Assembly (NCBI RefSeq): GCF_001613265.1
Contig: NZ_BDCA01000001.1
Span: 248,001 to 312,000 of the forward strand
DNA: 64,000 nucleotides
Reading direction: 5' to 3'
From: Nocardia vermiculata NBRC 100427
Lineage (GTDB): Bacteria > Actinomycetota > Actinomycetes > Mycobacteriales > Mycobacteriaceae
A program made the position numbers and the translations under genes. A model generated the notes under the pieces. The model made no database searches and was not told where the DNA came from. It saw only the letters and a program-made list of their open reading frames with translations. Of this stretch, positions 9,305 to 14,993 are shown in pieces (positions within the stretch are counted from its first letter, which is position 1; every line of letters begins with the position of its first letter).

Positions 9305-9703
9305 GTTTAAACCTCCCAGTTCGAGACGCCCCGATGTGAGGCGTGACCGGATCGTATGCCCAGCGCAGGGCTGGCGTACTCCATGTCGACGGAGCTCGCG
9401 ATCTCCCTCAGCGTATCGACTTGATCTTCCGATTCCCCCTGCATCGTTAAGGTCACCGGAGGGCTGCACCCAGAATCGGGTTGCGGCGCTTTCTCGTGCC
9501 CGCGGCGAACCGCGTCAAACCAGGCGCACTGACCGGCAAGCGGCCCGAGGACTCCCACTCCGCAACCCCGCCTCTCGGAACTTCGCGGTGGGCTCAGCTG
9601 CGCAACCCGCTGCGCTTTCCTCGCAACCATGGTGCTCATCACCGCGGTTGCCCACGCCTGCTGTTCGGCAGGCGGATACCAGACCCGCACAGCCGTAACA
9701 GCA
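9305..9703. other. No clear gene; degenerate element DNA
   Basis: About 400 bases hold several overlapping open frames with no ribosome-binding sites, no consistent codon bias and no family resemblance. This is probably decayed phage sequence. Confidence 0.5.
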
Positions 9704-9908
9704 GTGCAGCCGATCAAGGAGATCTCCGAAATCGCCAAGCTCGTCACCCTCGACCGCGCCCAGCGCAAGCTCATCATCGACGGGGAGAAAATTCCCGGGG
9801 CATGTCGGCCGGGAGGTCAGTGTCAACGCCGGCGCCAAGAACCGCAGCGTGACCGTGACAATCCTCGCCGATGACGTGCAGGTGATACCCGAGCACGCAG
9901 AATCCTGA
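9704..9908 (+). pseudogene. Small phage-like gene with a one-base insertion
   Basis: The first frame encodes EISEIAKLVTLDRAQRKLI and then breaks at an A run (9788-9791). Removing one A gives a continuous protein of about 68 residues ending DDVQVIPEHAES. Its stop overlaps the next start as TGATG, an arrangement typical of tightly packed phage genes. The function is unknown. Confidence 0.5.
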
Positions 9909-10000
9909 TGGACATCCTGGCCGCCCTGGTGCGCATCCTGCTGCACCACCCGATCGCACCCCACTGCACCGAACCCGTGCTGCGCGTGTGGCTGTGGTGA
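9908..10000 (+). CDS. 30-residue phage-like peptide
   Basis: The start overlaps the stop of the preceding gene (TGATG), consistent with translational coupling. The peptide begins MDILAALVRILLHHP and ends in a tryptophan-rich tail. Third codon positions are almost all G or C, supporting real coding. The function is unknown. Confidence 0.45.
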   Translation: MDILAALVRILLHHPIAPHCTEPVLRVWLW

Positions 10001-10040
10001 CCATCCGGACCTTCCGGAACATCTGTCCCACGGAGAACCA

Positions 10041-10142
10041 ATGCTGTCCTCGCTCTCGGCTGCCGTATCCGCCATCCCGCTGGACACCGTCGCCACCATC
10101 GTCGGCACAGTCATCGTGGACGTGATCAAGGCATTCCTGTAG
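10041..10142 (+). CDS. 33-residue hydrophobic peptide of the element
   Basis: ATG follows GGAGA by five bases. The peptide (beginning MLSSLSAAVSAIPLD and ending VIVDVIKAFL) is amphipathic to hydrophobic with one acidic-basic cluster near the end. It lies in a run of tiny phage-like genes. It could be a membrane-active or structural peptide; this is only a guess from composition. Confidence 0.45.
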   Translation: MLSSLSAAVSAIPLDTVATIVGTVIVDVIKAFL

Positions 10143-10145
10143 GCC

Positions 10146-10294
10146 ATGCTGCATGACGCGCACGTCCTGGCGTGGCGCCTCGAAGCGCTGAGGATCCACC
10201 TCGGTGCAGCGCTGGGCGTGCCCGTCAACCTCACAACGGTCTTGCGGACGATGTCGCCGGTGTCGTCCCCGGCAAGACCGCGCTGCTCGGCTGA
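10146..10294 (+). pseudogene. Small phage-like gene with a one-base deletion
   Basis: The frame starts four bases after the previous stop and encodes MLHDAHVLAWRLEALRIHLG. Adding one base near 10235 joins it to a second frame ending VPGKTALLG before TGA at 10292, giving about 49 residues. The function is unknown. Confidence 0.45.
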
Positions 10295-10296
10295 CC

Positions 10297-10546
10297 ATGC
10301 CAGCCCGTCTGCCCCGAGTGTGTAACCGCTGTCGACAGCCAGCACCCTCGGGGCGGCAGTGCCCATGTCCCCAGCATGGCAAGGCCGCAACGGATACACC
10401 GGCAGCGGCAGCACTCGACGATGGCGTGCACTGCGTGACGCCAAGCTCAAAGACCAACCAGTGTGTGAATGGCCCGGATGCTCGGCCCTCGCCCTCGCCG
10501 TCGAGGTCGAGGTCGAGGTCGACCATATCCCACCGGATCCGGTGGG
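10297..10546 (+). pseudogene. HNH endonuclease remnant
   Basis: The N-terminus has the zinc-ribbon cysteines common in phage HNH nucleases (VCNRCRQPAPSGRQCPC). A one-base loss in a C run near 10370 shifts the frame, after which TRRWRALRDAKLKDQPVCEW and PGC are recognisable. The DH dyad of the HNH motif is reached (VDHI), but the downstream N and H residues are missing, and the dyad is preceded by a repeated GAGGTC hexamer. Such nucleases usually sit just before the terminase genes of tailed phages, which are absent here. Confidence 0.7.
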
Positions 10547-10701
10547 AGGTGCGGCGCGGGCGCGTTCATGTGGGCGCTGGCGGCATTCTGTAGGGCTTGG
10601 GCGAGGTCGTCCATGTCGATGGGGTAAGCCTGGCTTAGACCATCTGCCAGGCCGGGCTCCCCGCCGTCTATGACCTTGAATGTTCTGTCGTTCTTGCTCA
10701 T
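10447..10701 (-). CDS. Small open frame partly antisense to the HNH remnant
   Basis: From ATG at 10701 the first 58 residues look protein-like (MSKNDRTFKVIDGGEPGLAD and an acidic helix). The last 26 are arginine-rich and antisense to the HNH remnant. It is probably a gene whose 3' end was replaced at a deletion junction near 10546. No family is recognised. Confidence 0.3.
   Translation of the reverse strand: MSKNDRTFKVIDGGEPGLADGLSQAYPIDMDDLAQALQNAASAHMNAPAPHLPPDPVGYGRPRPRPRRRGRGPSIRAIHTLVGL
10529..10546. repeat. 18-bp perfect palindrome at a likely rearrangement junction
   Basis: CCCACCGGATCCGGTGGG reads identically on both strands. It lies where homology to the HNH nuclease stops and the opposite-strand frame begins, so it may mark a deletion endpoint or act as a bidirectional terminator. 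Confidence 0.5.
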
Positions 10702-10762
10702 GCGCGGGAAGGTACTCGATAGGGGTGCAGAGGGGAGGTCGGCCAGATCGACACCCCAACGA

Positions 10763-11101
10763 CTAACGCTCACCGAGCCCGGGCAATCCTCCTGACACGG
10801 TATGGACGCTCGTTCCCTCTCTACGCTGCCCGGATTGCGGATGTCGCTTCTTGGCTTGCTGCACGGCCAGCGGATATCGGCTCAGATTCCGATGTAGTTT
10901 TACAGCGAATTCGCGCAGTTGGCGGTATCGCCGATCGTGGTGCCCGCCCGACTCGATACCTACAAGGAGGCTGCGTAGATCGGCGAGGATTCGACGCGCT
11001 TCATTCGCAACAGCTGGTGTGGGGTCCTGCTTGAGCACCTTGCTGTTGGCTCGCGCCCACAGGTCCTCCAGTGCCACTCGATCCTGTTCATATTCGCTCA
11101 T
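10763..11101 (-). CDS. Hypothetical protein, second gene of a coupled pair
   Basis: This 112-residue charged, mostly helical protein (starting MSEYEQDRVALEDLWARANS) has no recognised domain. Its ATG overlaps the stop of the preceding secreted-protein gene by four bases, so the two are probably translated together. It lies inside the att-bounded element near its right end, and both genes of the pair are intact. It is likely cytoplasmic, with no signal or membrane segment. Confidence 0.5.
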   Translation of the reverse strand: MSEYEQDRVALEDLWARANSKVLKQDPTPAVANEARRILADLRSLLVGIESGGHHDRRYRQLREFAVKLHRNLSRYPLAVQQAKKRHPQSGQRREGTSVHTVSGGLPGLGER

Positions 11102-11361
11102 GGCAGTAGCTGCCACACCAGGTTCCCCGCCCAGCGGCCGTTCACGGTCGGATTGCAATACAGGGTCCGTCCGTCCGGATCGGTGGTCACCGCATCAGGG
11201 GCCGTGCAATCATCACCGGCGTGGACCGCCGGCTGCGCGCCGGGAGCCCCGAATCCCGCCGAGCCGGTGTCGATCGCTCCAGCGGCCCCAGCAGCCGCCG
11301 ACCCGGCCGCGATGACGGCTGCCGCGATACAGACCAGCCTGGAGAGGGATCGGGTATGCAT
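11098..11361 (-). CDS. Small secreted protein of the element
   Basis: This 87-residue protein has a clear signal peptide: basic start MHTRSLSR, hydrophobic core VCIAAAVIAAG and small residues before a likely cleavage near residue 29. The mature part is about 58 residues with two cysteines (DDCTAPD and LYCNPTV) that could form a disulfide. It overlaps the next gene by four bases. Similar small exported proteins are common in mycolate actinobacteria, but this one is not assigned to a family. Confidence 0.6.
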   Translation of the reverse strand: MHTRSLSRLVCIAAAVIAAGSAAAGAAGAIDTGSAGFGAPGAQPAVHAGDDCTAPDAVTTDPDGRTLYCNPTVNGRWAGNLVWQLLP

Positions 11362-11615
11362 GGCTGACGTCCTTGCAGTACTCCCGACCAGCCCGCACGG
11401 TGCGGACCTCTCCGAGCGTATCTACATCCCGCCGCGCTGCGGGCGATCGATCCCGGACCGTGACTCCGCCCTGGAGAAAGCCGCTCCGGGTACGCAGGAA
11501 GTACGCAGTACTCCTATTCACTCCCCTATTCATGCCAACGCAAGCAACGCACAATCCCCCGGTCAGAGCCATGACGTTAGCGCGTGTCTGAAACAGCAAA
11601 CGCCAGGTATTAATC

Positions 11616-11641
11616 CGAGCTGTGCTACGACGTGTAAGTCG
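11616..11641. repeat. Right attachment-site repeat
   Basis: This copy matches 5794-5819 at 25 of 26 bases; the single change is G at 11624 instead of A. Read in the glnA1 frame it encodes ELCYDV and stop instead of ELYYDV and stop. It is read as the chromosomal end left after insertion. The native glnA1 terminator appears to follow it. Confidence 0.85.
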
Positions 11642-11663
11642 TTGTGAGGCCAGCCGATCTCAC

Positions 11664-11693
11664 GAAGCTCCGGTCGACGCCGACCGGGGCTTC
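11664..11693 (+). terminator. Hairpin, probably the displaced native glnA1 terminator
   Basis: The arms GAAGCTCCGGTCG and CGACCGGGGCTTC pair along 13 positions with one G-U wobble. It lies 28 bases after the glnA-like stop in the right attachment repeat, the expected distance for an intrinsic terminator of glnA1 before insertion. There is no long T tract, as is usual in actinobacteria. Confidence 0.6.
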
Positions 11694-11760
11694 GCCCATC
11701 TCTGGGGTAACAACAAACAGGTGTTCTGAGCCGGCCCAGTACGAACACGAGCACTTCGTC

Positions 11761-12066
11761 TCACTGCGGTCTCGACCCACCCGCCCATCGCGCGAACGAC
11801 AGACGTGGTGTCACCGTTTCGACGTCGGCAACGCACATCACCGCGTGCAGGGTAAGGATCCCGATGTGAGCGGTACCAGGCGTGATCACTGCCTCGGCTC
11901 CCGCCGCGCGTGCCTGGTCGGCCAGTGGTATCCGGCTCGATTCCCGCGGCCATACCAGGCGGTACCCGAGATGGCGGGCGAGGCGCCGTACCTGTGCCAC
12001 CTCCCAGTCGAGAGCCTCCGATTCCGGATGCACCCAACCGAGTGCGACCGGATGGTCGCCGATCAC
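11761..12066 (-). CDS. Conserved hypothetical protein of an XRE-linked module
   Basis: This 101-residue protein (VALGWVHPE, LARHLGYRLVWP, AVITPGTAHIG, CVADVETVTPRLSFARW) resembles small uncharacterised proteins I recall from Nocardia and Streptomyces. The nucleotide-like alternation of strands and helices suggests a small Rossmann- or resolvase-like fold, but no catalytic residues stand out. The GTG start overlaps the stop of the upstream 46-residue membrane peptide as GTGA, strongly supporting this start and translational coupling. It is divergent from the XRE regulator at 12386. Confidence 0.6.
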   Translation of the reverse strand: MIGDHPVALGWVHPESEALDWEVAQVRRLARHLGYRLVWPRESSRIPLADQARAAGAEAVITPGTAHIGILTLHAVMCVADVETVTPRLSFARWAGGSRPQ

Positions 12067-12203
12067 CGGCGGCTTCCCGGACGATCACGCCGACCACCTG
12101 TCTCCGCGCGCGGCGAGTCGACACTTTCCTCTCGCAAGGGCCATGCCACCACGGCCACAGTGAACAAGACCAAACCGACGACCAACAGGACCAGCAACCA
12201 CAT
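12063..12203 (-). CDS. 46-residue single-span membrane peptide
   Basis: From ATG at 12203, with GGAGGG eight bases upstream, the frame encodes MWLLVLLVVGLVLFTVAVVA, a full transmembrane helix, followed by a charged cytoplasmic tail ending PGSRR. The stop overlaps the next start (GTGA). It shares a divergent intergenic region with the XRE regulator. The function is unknown. The combination of good ribosome-binding site, coupling and helix makes it a credible gene. Confidence 0.6.
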   Translation of the reverse strand: MWLLVLLVVGLVLFTVAVVAWPLREESVDSPRAETGGRRDRPGSRR

Positions 12204-12385
12204 CAGGCACACCCTCCGTCGTTCCGATAGAGAGGCCGCCGGGGACGACTCTTCGGCTTTCGACCCCAGCGCCGGAATACCACCTCAGCTTCGACCGGAG
12301 CGGCTTGTTGAAGCGACGACGAAAGCGGCGTCAATCGGTACCCAAATAGGGCGACATTTAGGCGTCATTCACGTACTGTGAGCGC

Positions 12386-13135
12386 ATGGCTACGCCGAAC
12401 GCCGCCTTGCGTGCCGCCCGCACGGCACGACTCCTCAGCCAGGACGACCTCGCCCGCGCACTGCGCGAAGTGGGATGCCTGAGCGCCACCAAACGGCTCG
12501 TCCAACGGTGGGAATCCGGAGCGACGGTCAACCCACGCCCTTCGCACGCCAGAGCACTCGAGCAGGTGATGCGGCTGCCTATCGAAAGCCTCGGCTTCGG
12601 CGCAGTCATGGCAGGCCGAAGCCTTTCGGGTGATGGCACCGCCGGCCACGAGGTTGAATCGACGATCGGGGACGTTCCACAGGATCGCCATCCCGGCGCC
12701 GCTACGCCACAACCGAGTTCCGGTACCTACTCCGGGATTTGGCTGTCGCGGTACGAATTCTTCTCTTCGGGGCGAGATCAAACATTCACCTCGTCGCACT
12801 ACGTCGTGTTGCTACAGCACGGCGACCGCCTCACCGTACGGAGTCTTCCGAAATCGGCAGCGGGCACGCTCGAGCTCGATTTGGCTCTCGACGGCCATAT
12901 CGCGACCGGCACCTGGTCGGAGGTGACCGCGCCGAGCGGCTATTACAAGGGCGCACGGTACTTCGGTGCGATCCAACTACTCTCGGAGCTGACCGCCACC
13001 CGTTTGGCGGGAAAATGGGTGGGTTTCGGGAAGAACTTCGATGTGAACGTCGGGCCGTGGGAGCTGAGTCTTCAGGACCGTTCGACATCGAAAGCTACGA
13101 TCGAGGCATACGATCGCCCATCCGAGCGCAGGTAG
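12386..13135 (+). CDS. XRE-family regulator with beta-rich C-terminal domain
   Basis: Residues 1-65 form a Cro/CI-type helix-turn-helix (LSQDDLARALRE, then TKRLVQRWESG). A proline-rich linker leads to a C-terminal domain from about residue 110 made of short beta strands (TYSGIWLSRYEFFSSGR, LTVRSLP, ATGTWSEVTAPSGYYKGARY, GKWVGFGKNFDVNVGPW). I recall this domain in other actinobacterial XRE proteins, where it probably senses a ligand. The ATG is near the predicted transcription start and has no strong ribosome-binding site, so a leaderless mRNA is possible. It is divergent from the 46/101-residue pair and is probably their regulator. Confidence 0.85.
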   Translation: MATPNAALRAARTARLLSQDDLARALREVGCLSATKRLVQRWESGATVNPRPSHARALEQVMRLPIESLGFGAVMAGRSLSGDGTAGHEVESTIGDVPQDRHPGAATPQPSSGTYSGIWLSRYEFFSSGRDQTFTSSHYVVLLQHGDRLTVRSLPKSAAGTLELDLALDGHIATGTWSEVTAPSGYYKGARYFGAIQLLSELTATRLAGKWVGFGKNFDVNVGPWELSLQDRSTSKATIEAYDRPSERR

Positions 13136-13162
13136 CGCTGTCATCGGCATTCGAGGACTGCG

Positions 13163-13654
13163 ATGAGATTCCCCCTCGGCGCCCGGCTGCGGCCGGACCG
13201 GCGGAGTGTCGCCGCGAGCGCCCTACCGCTGCTGTCCGCCGCACTTGTCGTGTCGGCCGGGTGCGGCACCGGTGATCCACCGCCGCCGACATCGCTGACC
13301 GCACAACTCGGCACCGAGTTCACGGCGGTGGTCGGAAGTACTGCTCATCTCGACGACGACCGCTTGATGGTGTTGGTGCGTCAGGTCTCCGACGACAGCC
13401 GGTGCCCGCAGGACGTGGAGTGTGTATGGCCGGGTGACGCGACCGTGGCGCTCCAGGTGACGGTCGGCGACAGCCCCTCCGAGCACGCCTTGCACACCTA
13501 CGGCACCGACCGGAATGCGACGGAAGTGAGCGTCGACGGCTATCGGATCCAGCTGCGCGGGCTCACCCCGGGAGGACGCACCGGAGATACTCCACAGGAG
13601 GACTACCGCGTGCGGGTGCTCACCACACGCGACGTACCGGGCTCCGTGCGGTGA
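13163..13654 (+). CDS. Hypothetical lipoprotein
   Basis: This 163-residue exported protein has a basic, hydrophobic N-terminus and a lipobox-like VVSAGC (cysteine near residue 34), so it is probably lipid-anchored to the outer face of the membrane. The mature domain appears beta-rich and has a cysteine pair in SRCPQDVECVW, a motif found in small secreted beta-sandwich proteins of unknown role. It lies 27 bases after the XRE regulator but has no clear functional link to it. Confidence 0.65.
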   Translation: MRFPLGARLRPDRRSVAASALPLLSAALVVSAGCGTGDPPPPTSLTAQLGTEFTAVVGSTAHLDDDRLMVLVRQVSDDSRCPQDVECVWPGDATVALQVTVGDSPSEHALHTYGTDRNATEVSVDGYRIQLRGLTPGGRTGDTPQEDYRVRVLTTRDVPGSVR

Positions 13655-13670
13655 ACCGACCCGGCCGTGC

Positions 13671-13838
13671 TCACCAGTGCGGGTGGCTGCCCAGCGATGC
13701 CGTGTACACGGCCGGATGCGCGTGTGCGGCGTCGAGGTTGCGGCGTTCCTGAAAGGTCAGGGCGTGGCGGGCCATGGCGCGGTGGAGATAGGTGCGCAGA
13801 CTGTGCAGCGGTGAGGGGTGGGTGTGGACGTGAACCAT
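13671..13838 (-). CDS. Histidine-rich 55-residue protein
   Basis: ATG at 13838 follows GGAAGGAGGAG at a good distance, so the short form is preferred over a longer upstream frame. The protein starts MVHVHTHPSPLHSLRTYLHR and holds ten histidines, at both ends and in the middle (LDAAHAHPAVY). Metal binding is possible. It is divergent from the MpaB-type oxygenase across a long inverted repeat, so the two may be co-regulated. Confidence 0.5.
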   Translation of the reverse strand: MVHVHTHPSPLHSLRTYLHRAMARHALTFQERRNLDAAHAHPAVYTASLGSHPHW

Positions 13839-13950
13839 GACCGGCTCCTCCTTCCTGACCTCGGATGGGTGAGAGAACACCAGTCTTGCACCGTCGGGCC
13901 GGTTTTTCAGCTGCATCTCGTGGTTGTGGGCGCGTCCTTGCCAACCTTTC

Positions 13951-13991
13951 GACATAATGAGATGATTCGCACATAATCTTCTCATCGTGTC
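13951..13991. promoter_or_regulatory. Long imperfect inverted repeat between divergent genes
   Basis: Two 17-base arms beginning GACATAATGAGATGATT pair at 14 of 17 positions across a 7-base centre. The repeat lies in the promoter region shared by the histidine-rich gene and the MpaB-like gene, 22 bases before the latter's start. This is the geometry of a dimeric repressor site, but no regulator gene is adjacent. Confidence 0.55.
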
Positions 13992-14013
13992 GAGGGGTCA
14001 AAGGAGATCACGA

Positions 14014-14925
14014 ATGACCGCGTCAGTCGCCAGCGTCGAGCACACCGACAAACACCCCGCGCCCCGGCAGCCGATCACGCCCGGGATGCGCATGTGGGAT
14101 CAGGTCGGGTTGATCACCTTCTCCCTGACCGCCGGTTCGGCATTCCTGCTGCAGACCATGGAGCCGACCATCTCCGCGGTCGTCGACGAGCACTCCACCT
14201 TCCGCACCGACCCGATGGGTCGGGCAATGCGCAGCCTCGCCGCCGTGATGACCTGGACCTACGGCGGTGATGAGGCCGTCGCCGAGGCCGACCGGCTGCG
14301 TCATATGCACGCCACGCTCAACACTGTCGACGAACACGGCAAGCGGCATTCGGCACTGGCCTCTGGTCCGTGGGCCTGGGTGCTGCACACCGGCACCTTC
14401 GCGTTCACCGAGGGGTCGAAGTACTTCACCACGGCGGAACTCACCTACGCGGAGAAGGAGCTGTACTACCAGGAAGTGGTACAGCTGCAGCGGATGTTCT
14501 CGGTGGCGCCCAAGGAGATTCCGGCGACCTACGCCGAGTTCGAAGCCTTCTTCGCCGACACCGTGGAAAACCACCTGGTCGCCACCGACACCGCGCGGGA
14601 CTACCTGAAGACCATCCGCCACGTCGGAGCGCCGAAATCGCTGCCCAAGCCACTGCTTCCGCTGTGGAAGCTCGCGGCGTCGCCGCTCGGGCGCATGCAG
14701 TATTTCTGCACCGTCGGCACCACCCCGGAGCCCGCGCGTCGCAAGCTCGGACTCACCTGGACCGCGGAGGACGAGCGCAAGCTGCGCCGGCTGGGCTGGG
14801 TGATCGCGCGGGTCACACCGCTGCTGCCGGAGCGGATCCGCTATTTCCCGATCGCCTACGAGGCGCGCAAACTCGAACGTGACCGCGCGCGGCTGCGTAA
14901 GGTGCTCGACCTGCGGCCGATGTGA
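14014..14925 (+). CDS. MpaB/DUF2236-type oxygenase
   Basis: This 303-residue protein belongs to the DUF2236 family, which includes latex-clearing protein and mycophenolic-acid MpaB, heme-dependent oxygenases acting on hydrophobic chains. Visible segments include DPMGRAMRSLAAVMTWTYGG, HGKRHSALASGPWAWVLHTG (histidine-containing core) and the C-terminal RIRYFPIAYEARK. ATG at 14014 is chosen because AAAGGAG lies eight bases before it. The substrate is unknown, and a membrane-associated location is possible given the family. Confidence 0.82.
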   Translation: MTASVASVEHTDKHPAPRQPITPGMRMWDQVGLITFSLTAGSAFLLQTMEPTISAVVDEHSTFRTDPMGRAMRSLAAVMTWTYGGDEAVAEADRLRHMHATLNTVDEHGKRHSALASGPWAWVLHTGTFAFTEGSKYFTTAELTYAEKELYYQEVVQLQRMFSVAPKEIPATYAEFEAFFADTVENHLVATDTARDYLKTIRHVGAPKSLPKPLLPLWKLAASPLGRMQYFCTVGTTPEPARRKLGLTWTAEDERKLRRLGWVIARVTPLLPERIRYFPIAYEARKLERDRARLRKVLDLRPM

Positions 14926-14993
14926 TCGCCTGAATTTCGCGACCCCGGTTCTGCGGGCTGGACGAACGCCCGCGCACGAACCATAGTCCTAGG

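Larger units (their letters stand above)
5794..11641. mobile_element. Degraded integrative element or prophage remnant in glnA1 3' end
   Basis: A 5.8-kb segment is bounded by 26-base direct repeats derived from the glnA1 3' end, with a tyrosine integrase remnant next to the left one. Inside are a helicase fragment, small phage-like genes that overlap or are closely spaced, an HNH nuclease remnant of the type found upstream of phage terminases, and a few intact short genes. The integrase is frameshifted, the helicase is truncated and three other genes carry single-base frameshifts. The element therefore looks immobile and decaying. No structural or packaging genes were seen, so a large internal deletion is likely. 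Confidence 0.82.

Noticed and set aside
9307..9777. 156-codon minus frame in the element
   Set aside because: It has no ribosome-binding site and overlaps a better-supported plus-strand remnant.
10499..10522. GAGGTC hexamer repeats considered as a CRISPR-like or iteron array
   Set aside because: There are only three to four short units with no spacers, inside a decayed coding frame; simple slippage explains them.
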